Of a stretch of DNA of 64,000 nt, positions 54,060 through 62,477 are shown piece by piece. This DNA comes from Streptomyces sp. NL15-2K (GTDB lineage Bacteria > Actinomycetota > Actinomycetes > Streptomycetales > Streptomycetaceae). Below the pieces are notes generated by a model. The model made no database searches, was not told the DNA's origin, and saw only the letters and a program-made list of their open reading frames with translations. The stretch spans positions 5,809,501-5,873,500 of the forward strand of contig NZ_CP130630.1 of the NCBI RefSeq assembly GCF_030551255.1, written 5' to 3'. Position 1 is the stretch's first letter; the number at the start of each line of letters is the position of its first letter. The translations under genes were made by a program, and so were the position numbers.

Positions 54060-54368
54060 CTATTCGACCATGCCGTTGATGACGAAGTAGGCGACGTACA
54101 GCCCGTACAAGGCGAGAAGCACGCCGAGGAATCGTGTCCACGCTGGCAGGGTGCGGCGCTGATGGGTGTTCCACATGCGCCGGAGGCGCACGACGGCGGA
54201 AAGGGCACCGAGCGCGGCGATCGCCGTGAACACCCAGAACAGCATGGGCCGATCACTCACCGGCGCCTTCTGTACTCCGGCGTTGCCGATGATGAGCAGC
54301 AGGTAGGGGGCGATGTACTGAGCCGGGTTGAACTCGCGAACCCTCTCAGAGCTACCGGAATCGATCAT
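54060..54368 (-). CDS. Small membrane protein, immunity-protein candidate
   Basis: A 102-residue protein with three predicted membrane segments: NPAQYIAPYLLLIIGNAG (~15-32), LFWVFTAIAALGALSAVV (~45-62) and FLGVLLALYGLYVAYFVING (~80-99). They are separated by a basic loop (RLRRMWNTHQRRTLPAW). No family recognised. ATG 54368 has CGGAGG six bases upstream. It lies 123 bp downstream of the Lys-rich secreted-protein gene on the same strand, so an immunity or secretion-accessory role is inferred. Confidence 0.7.
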   Translation of the reverse strand: MIDSGSSERVREFNPAQYIAPYLLLIIGNAGVQKAPVSDRPMLFWVFTAIAALGALSAVVRLRRMWNTHQRRTLPAWTRFLGVLLALYGLYVAYFVINGMVE

Positions 54369-54491
54369 GGGATGCCTCCGAAGTGGTAGGTGTCGGCATG
54401 GATGTGCGCCCCACGGCAGGGGGAACAACCGTGGGGCGCACATGGGTGTTCAAGCCCCCGGGGAGGGGCCCGCATCACGTGACCTGGTACG

Positions 54492-54986
54492 TCACAGGAT
54501 GATGTCGATGAGCCACTCGATAGCCGTCTTGACGGAGATCGCGCCGCCCAGGGTCAGAGCCTTCTTCACCCAGCCAGGAAGGGAGTCCCACTTCTGCTTG
54601 AAGTAGGCCTTACCCTCCTTCGCCCAGTCCTTCAGCTTCTTCTGCCAGGAGTCGGGCAGCGCCTTGAATGCCTTCTTCAGCGCCTTCTTCTTCAGCTTGT
54701 CCAGCCAGCCCTTCGCGGCGATGTCATCGCCGGCGTAGACGGCGGCGATCTCCGCCTGAGTGAGGCCCTCCTCTCTCAGGAGCTGCTGGCCCTCAGCGGA
54801 GTCGAGGTAGGTGACGAAGGCCTCGTGCGAGGAGAACTCGAACTCCGGCTCGAACTCCGGGGCGACGGAGGCGGTAGCGGCCGTCTCGCGGTGCGTGTTG
54901 GCCTACGCCGCCGTGGTGCCGGTGACACCGAGGGTGACAGCAGCCAGTGCGGCGATCGCACTCATGCGGATATGCCGACGATTCAC
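54492..54986 (-). pseudogene. Lys-rich secreted amphipathic protein with amber codon 28 (bacteriocin-like)
   Basis: From GTG 54986 (AAGGA nine bases upstream) the frame encodes a signal peptide VNRRHIRMSAIAALAAVTLG, then VTGTTAA. A TAG at 54905-54903 follows, then 136 more codons to TGA 54492. The acidic propeptide (VAPEFEPEFEFSSHEAFVTY) precedes a very basic helical part: WLDKLKKKALKKAFKALPDS, WQKKLKDWAKEGKAYFKQKW, and a hydrophobic end GWVKKALTLGGAISVKTAIE, WLIDIIL. Apart from the one TAG the frame is clean with strong codon bias. That implies a recent nonsense mutation, read-through or a sequencing error. The W/K-rich amphipathic helices are reminiscent of aureocin A53-type bacteriocins, but no homology is proven. 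Confidence 0.65.
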
Positions 54987-55512
54987 TATCCTGGTCCTTC
55001 GGGTAAGACGGTGCGGGCGCTGCCCCCGGTGCACTGATGGCCTGGTAACCGTGTGCGTCGGAAATGGCGGTGCCCGCACCCCCGGGCTTCTGTGCCGGGG
55101 GCGATGAAGAACCTAACCCTCTGTAGATCACCAGTTCCAGATCTTGAGACGCATATGCCCTGAAGCTTTCCCTGTCTCAGAACAGGCGCCAGGGAAATTC
55201 TCCGCAAACCCGGCGGACATCTCAGGTCGATCTGCGGCAATCGGTGCGGCGAACAAAAAGAACCGGACTGGCTACTACCGCCACCACGAAACCTCAAGTT
55301 CCGCTCAACTCCCGCGGAACCGCATCGAATCGAGTCTGCTGGCAACAGCGTGCAGGCACGCGAAAACGTCACACCGGTGAGTCCTGAGCCGCCCCGGAGG
55401 CGGTCGGGACCGGCGCCGCTGTGCGAAACCCTGAAGGAAAGTGGGTCGTCCATCCCTGGGCTCAGCGATCGCTCCTTCTGCGGGTGGACGCCTTTCCCGG
55501 CCTGCGGTTGGA
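54987..55512. other. 526-bp region without a supported gene
   Basis: GC content is lower than the surroundings (55150-55330 contains AACAAAAAGAACCGG and similar). A hairpin CCCCCGG..CCGGGGG lies near 55080-55100. Short frames exist on both strands, but none has a believable RBS plus codon bias. It probably holds the divergent promoters of the secreted-protein gene and the CPBP gene. Confidence 0.5.
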
Positions 55513-56583
55513 ATGCTGCCGATCATGACAACCGCATGCCCGGATCTCACCGGCTTCCCGTACCACCGCATGGGCCGGAGCAGCGGCCGTCACCGCTGGT
55601 GGCGGCCGCTGCTCGGTACTCTGCTGTTCATCCCTAGCTGGCTCGTGCTCTCGCTCCTGCTCTACGCCGTCTCCTACGGCCTCGGAACCGCAGCCGGCTA
55701 CCCGGAACTACCCGACGGCGGCGTGGACTTAGGCCCGCTGCGTAACACGGCATTGGATCTGACGTACATCGCGATCGCACTGCCCCTCATCCTGCTGGCC
55801 GTACGGTGGACGGAGCGACGACCGGTCGGCACCCTCTCGTCGGTCACCGGACGACTCCGGGTCCGCTGGCTGGCCTGGTGCCTGCTGGCCGCCCTGCCTC
55901 CAGTGACCCTGCTGGTGCTGACTACGGTCCTCATGCCCAATGACGGTGCCGCCTCCGTAGAGTCCACCGCATGGGTCGGCTGGCAGTCTTTCCTCACCTC
56001 TCTGGCTGTCCTGGCCGTCTTCGTTCCGGTGCAGGCCGTAGCCGAGGAGTACGTCTTCCGGGGCTGGCTGACCCAGGCAGTCGGCGCCTTTCTGCGCTCC
56101 CCGTGGTTCGCCGTGCTCCCACAAGCGGTGCTGTTCGCCACCGCCCACGGCTGGGGCACCCGGTGGGGCTTCATCGATCTGCTGGTCTTCGGCGTGGTGG
56201 CGGGATGGCTGACCATCCGCACGGGCGGCCTGGAAGCCACCATCGCCCTGCACGTCCTGAACAACCTGCTGGCCTTCGGCTTCTCCGCCGCAGTCGTCGA
56301 CGGACTGTCCTCCGACGACACAGCAGCCGACGCACCCTGGCAACTCGCCCTCGTGGACATGGCAACCGTCCTGCTCTACGCCGCAATTATGCTGCGCTTC
56401 ACGCGCCGTTACCCACCACAGCGCCTCGCCCCGCCGGAGGCCACTCCGCCATTGCACGCTCCATGCCCGTGCCCGCTGGCCGCCCCGCCGCAGAGCGGCA
56501 TACCGCGCTCATACCACCTCCAGTCCGACTCGGGTGGGCCGCCCAGCCCTGAGCTACCGGTGCGCGAAAGCGACCTCTACTGA
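55513..56583 (+). CDS. CPBP-family intramembrane metalloprotease
   Basis: A 356-residue polytopic protein. The protease signature is complete: VAEEYVFRGWLTQAV (EExxxR), LFATAHGWGTRWGFIDLLVF (FxxxH) and ATIALHVLNNLLAF (HxxxN). Multiple TM segments precede it (LLGTLLFIPSWLVLSLLLYA, LTYIAIALPLILLAV, WCLLAALPPVTLLVLTTVL). CPBP proteins include CAAX proteases and bacteriocin self-immunity/processing proteins. The start is uncertain (ATG 55513 or 55525). It is divergent from the Lys-rich secreted-protein gene. Confidence 0.88.
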   Translation: MLPIMTTACPDLTGFPYHRMGRSSGRHRWWRPLLGTLLFIPSWLVLSLLLYAVSYGLGTAAGYPELPDGGVDLGPLRNTALDLTYIAIALPLILLAVRWTERRPVGTLSSVTGRLRVRWLAWCLLAALPPVTLLVLTTVLMPNDGAASVESTAWVGWQSFLTSLAVLAVFVPVQAVAEEYVFRGWLTQAVGAFLRSPWFAVLPQAVLFATAHGWGTRWGFIDLLVFGVVAGWLTIRTGGLEATIALHVLNNLLAFGFSAAVVDGLSSDDTAADAPWQLALVDMATVLLYAAIMLRFTRRYPPQRLAPPEATPPLHAPCPCPLAAPPQSGIPRSYHLQSDSGGPPSPELPVRESDLY

Positions 56584-56640
56584 CTTTGTTGGCGTGATGT
56601 CTTAGCTGACGAGTGGTAGTCGCTGCGGTAGGCCGGTTGT

Positions 56641-57262
56641 ATGAGGTATCCGCAAGGGTGCGGGCTGACCGCGGAGCGGCAGGCGTTTCGGGAGCACATT
56701 CGGTTGCATGCGCCGAGTTGTTCGCTGCTGGGCACGGCAATGCCGCGGTCGCCAAAGACTTACGTGTCAGTGTGCGGTCGGTGCAGCGATGGCGCCGAGC
56801 CTGGGAGCAGGGTGGGGAACGTGCCTGGCATCGAAGGGGCCAGTGTCCAGGCCCAAGCTGAGCGAGGCGCTGTTCGTGGTGCTGGAACGGGAAATGGCCA
56901 GGGGGCCGGTGGCGCACAGCTGGCCGGATCAGACGTGGACGCTGTCACGGATCAAGATCCTGATCGGGCGCCGCTTCCACAAGAGCATGGCTTTGTCGCG
57001 ATCGCGCAGATGCTGCACCGGCAGGGCTTCAGCCACCAGGTTCCGGCCCGCCGCGCGGTGGAGGGCGACGAGGAAGCCGTGAGCGGCTGGGTGAAGGAAA
57101 CCTGGCCCCAGTTGAAAACACCGCGGCGGCGCTCGGGGCCTGGGTCTGCTTCAAGACGAGGCGGGCTTCTCGATGACGCCGCCCATGACGCGGACCTAGG
57201 CCAAACGCGGACACACTCCCGTCATCCGAGTGCGGGGACGTTCCCAGCGCCGGTTCTCGATC
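56641..57262 (+). pseudogene. Degenerate IS630-like transposase
   Basis: Pieces in different frames reconstruct a winged-HTH transposase: MRYPQGCGLTAERQAFREH, then [93 protein letters not shown], and a first catalytic block like DEAGFSMTPPMTRTWAKRGH. At least three frameshifts are needed. It ends abruptly at RFSIAA, where the duplicated cupin/DUF397 flank begins, so its 3' half is deleted. Confidence 0.75.
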
Positions 57263-57298
57263 GCCGCCACGACGAGGTACCGGACCATGTGGACGCGA

Positions 57299-57493
57299 CT
57301 ACGGGGCACGCGTTGGGCTCTTCACCGCTGTGAGCAGGGCGTTCAGGGCGGTGCGGGTGGGCGAGAGGATCGTGGCCGGAGTATCGCTCTCGCGGAGGTG
57401 GAGGGTGGCGGGGGTGGCGGCTATCTCCAGGCAGTCGTTGTCGGAGTCGCCCGCGGAGAAGGACGACTTCTGCCAGTGGAGGTCTTGAGACAC
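57299..57493 (-). CDS. DUF397 domain protein
   Basis: A 64-residue protein: VSQDLHWQKSSFSAGDSDND, then CLEIAATPATLHLRESDTPA and LNALLTAVKS. The KSSFS..D..CLE.A pattern is DUF397. GTG 57493 lies 10 bp after the XRE gene stop. The 3' end lies in the duplicated flank. Partner of the upstream XRE regulator. Confidence 0.85.
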   Translation of the reverse strand: MSQDLHWQKSSFSAGDSDNDCLEIAATPATLHLRESDTPATILSPTRTALNALLTAVKSPTRAP

Positions 57494-57503
57494 CGGAGGC
57501 CTT

Positions 57504-58346
57504 TCACAGTTCTTGGGCGATACGGCGGATGAGGTCGAGGGAAGCGTCCTGTGGGAGCGCGGCGTTGTCAACGCGTTCGAGTTTGGCTCGGTACCGGTGC
57601 AGTTGAGCAGGCGCGTCGATGAATTCGGCACCGTGCGGCGTATCGATCTGCACGGTGTCCAGCTGGGGGGCGACTCCGCCGACGTACTGCACGGCGAGGC
57701 CCGCACCCGCGAAGCCTTCGGCAGCGAAGGGGATGACGCGAAGAGTGATGGACTCCATGTCGGATGCCTGGAGCAGGTGCTCGAGTTGAGCACGGGCGAC
57801 CTTGGAACCGCCGACGCGCATGCGTAGCGCGGCCTCGTGGATGATCACGTCATACGGCGTCCCGGAATCGAGTACCTGCTGGCGCCGCATCCGGAACTCG
57901 ACACGAGCCTCTCGGACCTCCGGATAACCCGGCTCCACGAACGCCAAGGCCGCGCGCACGTGATCCTCGGTCTGGAGCACTCCCGGAATGTGCACGACCT
58001 GAAAAGTGCGAACGTGCGACGCGTGGTGCTCCAACTCCGCGAGGTCGAGAGCCTTGGGCGCCAGAACACTTCGGTACTCCTCCCACCAGCCCTTTTCCCG
58101 CTCGTTGGCCATGCCGGCCAACGCGTCGACGAGTCTGGTGTCGTCGCAGGCGTAGTGCTCGGCGAGCCTGCGCAGCCGTCCCTCGCTGATGCCGTGCTTC
58201 CCCGACTCGATGTTGCTGATCTGGGCCTGGCTCGTGCCCAGCCAGGCTGCGACGTCACGGGACACCAAACCCGCCGCCTCGCGAAGCCTGCGCAACTCTG
58301 CGCCGAGGCGTACCTGACGGGCAGTGGGGATCAACCTCGGCGGCAT
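57504..58346 (-). CDS. XRE-family regulator with DUF5753 (WhiJ-like)
   Basis: A 280-residue protein. The HTH is LGAELRRLREAAGLVSRDVA, WLGTSQAQISNIESGKHGIS. DUF5753: WWEEYRSVLAPKALDLAELE, VVHIPGVLQTEDHVRAAL and LRVIPFAAEGFAGAGLAVQY. ATG 58346 has GAGGAG seven bases upstream. With the DUF397 gene and the divergent ATPase gene at 58564 it repeats the architecture seen at 28.5-30.3 kb. Confidence 0.9.
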   Translation of the reverse strand: MPPRLIPTARQVRLGAELRRLREAAGLVSRDVAAWLGTSQAQISNIESGKHGISEGRLRRLAEHYACDDTRLVDALAGMANEREKGWWEEYRSVLAPKALDLAELEHHASHVRTFQVVHIPGVLQTEDHVRAALAFVEPGYPEVREARVEFRMRRQQVLDSGTPYDVIIHEAALRMRVGGSKVARAQLEHLLQASDMESITLRVIPFAAEGFAGAGLAVQYVGGVAPQLDTVQIDTPHGAEFIDAPAQLHRYRAKLERVDNAALPQDASLDLIRRIAQEL

Positions 58347-58563
58347 GACGTCTCCTCGATTCCACTGAGTTGGTTGCGACGTTGCAAATATACCGAGTAC
58401 CTTCGTGCCGTACTCACGGAGGGTGTCCAGTCGGTCACTCATCCGCAACTCCCGTGTGCCCGCAAAGCGTTGGAAGTGCCACCCCGACCATCCACACCGG
58501 GGCGCCGGACAGCGACGCAGCCGGGCTCGCGCAACCCCCTCACCTCACCGGAGTTGATGCCTC

Positions 58564-58995
58564 ATGCCCTCGTACACCCTCATCTGTCCGCCCCTCGACA
58601 CCTCCCCCCACATCGCCCGTGACTTCGTCGCCACCGTCCTGCGCGCGCAGCAGCTGGACGGCAACCTGATCGACGACGCGATGCTCTGCACTTCGGAACT
58701 CGTCACCAATGCCTGCGTGCACGCGAAGGGCGGTGATGGCACGGTGCTGTGGCTGGCGGTGGAGGAGGGGCGATTGCGGGTGGTGGTGTACGACGGGGAC
58801 GAGAACCCACCGGTGATGAGAGAACTGACGGCTGAGACGTGGGAGCGAGGCGGCGGTCGGGGTCTGTACCTGGTGGACAGCCTCACGGAGGGCCGTTGGG
58901 GTCACGGCCCGGACATCCCGTACGGCGGGCAGACTCATCCGGAGGGCAAGGGGGTCTGGTTCGACCTGCCCGTACGACGCCAGGCGGAGCCGTGA
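58564..58995 (+). CDS. RsbW-like ATP-binding protein (HATPase_c_2)
   Basis: A 143-residue GHKL-type protein: MLCTSELVTNACVHAKGGDG (N box), VVVYDGDENPPVMRELTA (G1), ERGGGRGLYLVDSLTEGRWG (G2). Similar to AbaA-OrfA and anti-sigma factors. Its TGA overlaps the GTG of the DUF262 gene, coupling this module to the operon downstream. Confidence 0.87.
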   Translation: MPSYTLICPPLDTSPHIARDFVATVLRAQQLDGNLIDDAMLCTSELVTNACVHAKGGDGTVLWLAVEEGRLRVVVYDGDENPPVMRELTAETWERGGGRGLYLVDSLTEGRWGHGPDIPYGGQTHPEGKGVWFDLPVRRQAEP

Positions 58996-60251
58996 CCGAC
59001 CGGCCGCAAACCCCCGACCGGCAGCAGGGTGGGGGAGATCAGCGCAACGCCCCCACCCTCGGATCACCCGCCCCTAGGATGGCCCGCATGGCTATCGAAG
59101 GCGCGCAGACGGCCCCCGACGTGGTGGAGGACGTGTTCGAGGGACACGCCACGGACATCGAGGTCGAGGACGCGGGCGAGGACACCACCCGGATCCAGCG
59201 GCCGTGGAACCCGGACCAGATCCGGGTGAACACCAGCCAGTTCTCCTTGCGCAACATCCTCGACCAGATCGATGAGAAATCGATCGAACTCGCCCCGGAC
59301 TTCCAGCGGTTGCGGGTTTGGCGCGCCGACCAGAAGTCTCTGCTGGTGGAATCCCTGTTGCTGCAAATTCCCCTTCCCGCGTTCTACTTCGCCGAGGACG
59401 CGGACGGGTCGTTCCGGGTCGTCGACGGACTTCAACGGCTGTCCACGCTGCACGCGTTCGTCCGGGGCGGGGAAGCCGGCTTCGCCCTCGGGAAGCTGGA
59501 GCACCTGGACGACCTGAAGGACCTGCGTTTCAGCGATCTTCCGGTGCCGTTCCAGCGGCGGATCAACAACACCCAGCTGATCGTCAACGTGATCGACCCG
59601 ACGACGCCGCGCGGGGTCACGTACGAGATCTTCAAGCGGATCAACACGGGCGGCACTCCGCTGAACGGCCAGGAGATCCGGCACTGCATGAGCAGCTTCC
59701 GCAGCCGGGACATCCTGCACCGCATGACCCACACGGATGCCTTCGCCAAGGCCACCGGAGGCCGCCTCACCGACCACATCCGGATGAACGACCGGGAGAT
59801 GGCCCTGCGGTTCGCCGCGTTCTGGCTCCAAGGGGCCGAGGCCTACCAGGAGCGGCCGGTGATGGAGTCGTTCCTGATGGACGCCACCGAACTTCTGGAC
59901 GATCCGAAGAAGGTCCCGAACGAGCGAATGGCAGAGCTGGAGGCCGCCTTCGAGCGGGCCATGGCCCACGCATACCTCGTCTTCGGTGAGCATGCCTTCC
60001 GCAAGTGGCCCAAGGGCGAGGACTGGCGGCGTCCGATCAACCGCGCCATGTTCGAGAGCTGGTCTCTGGCCCTGGCCGACCACACCACCGCCGACCTGCG
60101 CGCGCGCCGCAAGGCGATCGTGAAGGCCGCCCGCGAGCGGATGACCACCGACGTCAACTACCTCAACGCCATCACCTCCTCCACCGCCGACCGCCACCGC
60201 GTGGACTACCGCTTCAAGGCCGCTGTGGCGGACGCGGGAGCCGGCCTGTGA
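58992..60251 (+). CDS. DUF262 (GmrSD N-terminal/ParB-like) protein
   Basis: A 419-residue protein. The DUF262 core includes RNILDQIDEKSIELAPDFQR, VESLLLQIPLPAFYFAEDAD and the signature FRVVDGLQRLSTLHAFVRG (DGQQR-type, about residue 145), then EIFKRINTGGTPLNGQEIRH. DUF262 is a ParB/Srx-fold nucleotidase module found in GmrSD and other restriction-like defence systems. No HNH (DUF1524) domain follows. GTG 58992 is chosen for the GTGA overlap; ATG 59089 (MAIEGAQ) is a good alternative because the segment before it is low-complexity. Confidence 0.85.
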   Translation: MTDRPQTPDRQQGGGDQRNAPTLGSPAPRMARMAIEGAQTAPDVVEDVFEGHATDIEVEDAGEDTTRIQRPWNPDQIRVNTSQFSLRNILDQIDEKSIELAPDFQRLRVWRADQKSLLVESLLLQIPLPAFYFAEDADGSFRVVDGLQRLSTLHAFVRGGEAGFALGKLEHLDDLKDLRFSDLPVPFQRRINNTQLIVNVIDPTTPRGVTYEIFKRINTGGTPLNGQEIRHCMSSFRSRDILHRMTHTDAFAKATGGRLTDHIRMNDREMALRFAAFWLQGAEAYQERPVMESFLMDATELLDDPKKVPNERMAELEAAFERAMAHAYLVFGEHAFRKWPKGEDWRRPINRAMFESWSLALADHTTADLRARRKAIVKAARERMTTDVNYLNAITSSTADRHRVDYRFKAAVADAGAGL

Positions 60252-61378
60252 TCACCTCCCTGGAGATCCGGGGCTTCAAGCGATTCGAGTCGGAGTCGTT
60301 CGCCCTGCGCCCTCTCACGGTCCTGACCGGTGTCAACGGCGGCGGCAAGAGCACCGTGATCCAGTCCCTGCTGCTGGCGAGGCTGGCAGGCACGTCGGGC
60401 GGTACCGCAGGCGGCACGGTCCGGCTGAACGGCCCGCTCGGGCTGGCCCTCGGAGAGGCCCGGGACGTACTGAACTGGACGGCCGACGCACGGGAGATCA
60501 CCGTACGGCTGGGAGGCCCGGACGGTGAGTCGTGGGTGTACGTCTTCGGTCTGCCCGACGCCGAGCAGGCGCTGCACCTCGAGGTACGGCGGCTCCCGGT
60601 GGCTGTCGTGCCCGGCATCGGGCCGGGTGTCGCGGACCCCGCCTTCACCTACCTGTGCGCCGAACGCCTCGGCCCACGCGACACGCTGGCGGTGTCCGCC
60701 GAGGAACCCGACCGCATCGGCGTGGGGGTGCGGGGTGAGTTCACCGCACAGGTGCTGGCGCTGCGCGAGTCCCGTGCGGTAAGCCCCCGCAGCCCCCGCG
60801 GGGAGGTCCGGGGCCCGCTGCACCACCCGGAGGCCGCCGGTCCACAGCTGAGGGTCCAGGCCGAGGCATGGGCCTCGGAGATCATCCGCCCGTTGCAGAT
60901 CACTGCCCGGGTGGCCGTGGGAATCATGGCCGGGACGATCCGGTTCGGCGAGACGGGTCTGAGCGGTGAGGAGATCCGCCCTGCCAACACCGGCTTCGGC
61001 GTCTCCTACGCCCTGCCGGTCATCGTCGCCGGCCTGCTCACCGAGCCCGGCGACCTGCTGATCGTGGAGAACCCCGAGGCACATCTGCACCCGGCGGGAC
61101 AGTCCCGGCTGGGCCGGTTCCTCGCGCGGGTGGCGGGCAGCGGGGTGCAGGTCGTGGTGGAGACGCACAGCGATCATGTCCTCAACGGAGCCCGTCTCGC
61201 CGTCGCGCAGGACCGCTCCCTCCCGGCGGAGGACATGATCACGCACTATTTCGACCACGACCGGATCCTGCCCATCGACATCAACGACAAGGGCGAACTC
61301 AGCCACTGGCCCAGCGGCTTCTTCGACCAGATCGAGACCGACCTCGGGAGGCTGGCCCGTGCCCGACGCGGCAGGTAG
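60248..61378 (+). CDS. AAA ATPase of the DUF3696 type
   Basis: A 376-residue SMC/OLD-like ATPase. Walker A is LTGVNGGGKSTVIQSLLLAR (about residues 23-42). The ABC-like signature region is TGFGVSYALPVIVAGLLTEP. Walker B is LLIVENPEAHLHPAGQSRLG, followed by the H-loop QVVVETHSDHVLNGARLAV. The C-terminal SHWPSGFFDQIETDL is the DUF3696 hallmark. GTG overlaps the DUF262 stop (4 nt). Such ATPases accompany effector nucleases in defence operons. Confidence 0.87.
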   Translation: MITSLEIRGFKRFESESFALRPLTVLTGVNGGGKSTVIQSLLLARLAGTSGGTAGGTVRLNGPLGLALGEARDVLNWTADAREITVRLGGPDGESWVYVFGLPDAEQALHLEVRRLPVAVVPGIGPGVADPAFTYLCAERLGPRDTLAVSAEEPDRIGVGVRGEFTAQVLALRESRAVSPRSPRGEVRGPLHHPEAAGPQLRVQAEAWASEIIRPLQITARVAVGIMAGTIRFGETGLSGEEIRPANTGFGVSYALPVIVAGLLTEPGDLLIVENPEAHLHPAGQSRLGRFLARVAGSGVQVVVETHSDHVLNGARLAVAQDRSLPAEDMITHYFDHDRILPIDINDKGELSHWPSGFFDQIETDLGRLARARRGR

Positions 61379-62396
61379 GAACGGACAGGACTTATTAGGT
61401 GACACCTCAGCCGACGAGACTGCCGAGGCCGACGACGACTACCGCGTCGTCGTCGGTGAGGAGTGCTTCGACTGGCGGGAGTTGACGGAATCCGGCCTGG
61501 GGGACGCCCTCGACACGCTCGCGGAGCTGCTTCAGCCCTTGGCCGACGGCCGTAAGGCCGCGTTCATGGATCCTGCGTACGACGTCGAGTGCCGGCCGTC
61601 GGTCAAGCTGATTGACGCCCTCTACTCCCCGGACGGCGGACTGCCCCGTGACGAACGGGTCCGTTTGCAGGAACTGTTGGGCAAGTGTCGGCGCGTGGAA
61701 CCGGACGAGGCGGACCTGCCCCAGCCGGTCCGTGTGGCCGACGGCCCCTGGAGGGAGTCGTCCTGGGGTGCAGCCCACGCCCTGGCCCGGGCAGCGACAG
61801 GCCGGGCCATGTCCTGCCTCCTCATGCCGTACGCCACACAACCCGACTGGCCGTCCGGATGGCTCACCGTCACGCGGACGACGGAGGCGGGCCACGACGA
61901 GGTGAGGATGCACGTCCTGCGGCTCCCGGACGACGCACCGGGCTTCTGGCGCGGCCTCCTCACCCACGAGGACGTTCCGGCCGAGCGATTCTTCGCCTTC
62001 ACCCAGAACGCCTTCCCCCGGCTGCTGTTCGCCGAATCCCTGCGCCTGCACCACTTCAAAGGCACCTATGCCGAAGTCCTGCCCTGGCTGGTGAGGCTGC
62101 TCGGCGCGCTCAACGACGACTTCGCACGGACACTGGCCGACTGCGGCGGCGACCAGAAACAGGTCATCCGCAGGTTCGGCGCACGGGATCTGATCATCTC
62201 TCCCGAGAGCCCGAACACGAAGAAGAACGCAAGGGCGTGGGAGCAGCGCAATGTCGACTACGACGGCGGCACCTACCGCTGCGAGTGGCACGGCAAGCGG
62301 ATGTGGGATCGCGACCGGGTGCACTTCTCCCTGCCGATCCCCGCTTACGGCGACCGGATCCTCGTCGGGATTTTCGTGGAGCATCTGGCGACCTGA
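61359..62396 (+). CDS. Uncharacterised third protein of the DUF262/DUF3696 operon
   Basis: A 345-residue protein starting at GTG 61359, 20 nt inside the ATPase gene. Codons 12-13 are TTA TTA (61392-61397), an extreme bldA-dependence signal. No family is recognised with confidence. The N-terminal half is acidic (DETAEADDDYRVVVGEECFD). The C-terminal 70 residues (RDLIISPESPNTKKNARAWE, CEWHGKRMWDRDRVHFSLP, then DRILVGIFVEHLAT) resemble a short block often found at the end of nuclease-associated proteins. A role as effector or sensor of the system is inferred from operon position. Confidence 0.75.
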   Translation: MPDAAGRNGQDLLGDTSADETAEADDDYRVVVGEECFDWRELTESGLGDALDTLAELLQPLADGRKAAFMDPAYDVECRPSVKLIDALYSPDGGLPRDERVRLQELLGKCRRVEPDEADLPQPVRVADGPWRESSWGAAHALARAATGRAMSCLLMPYATQPDWPSGWLTVTRTTEAGHDEVRMHVLRLPDDAPGFWRGLLTHEDVPAERFFAFTQNAFPRLLFAESLRLHHFKGTYAEVLPWLVRLLGALNDDFARTLADCGGDQKQVIRRFGARDLIISPESPNTKKNARAWEQRNVDYDGGTYRCEWHGKRMWDRDRVHFSLPIPAYGDRILVGIFVEHLAT

Positions 62397-62477
62397 GTCA
62401 GCTTGAAGTCCCATGACCGAAGCCGCTGAGCTGGTCCGCCTCGCTCACCGCAGGCGGACCAGGCCGGCCGACCGCGG

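Noticed and set aside
55144..55453. Small ORFs on both strands in the 54987-55512 gap
   Set aside because: No RBS, weak codon bias and no recognisable motif on either strand.
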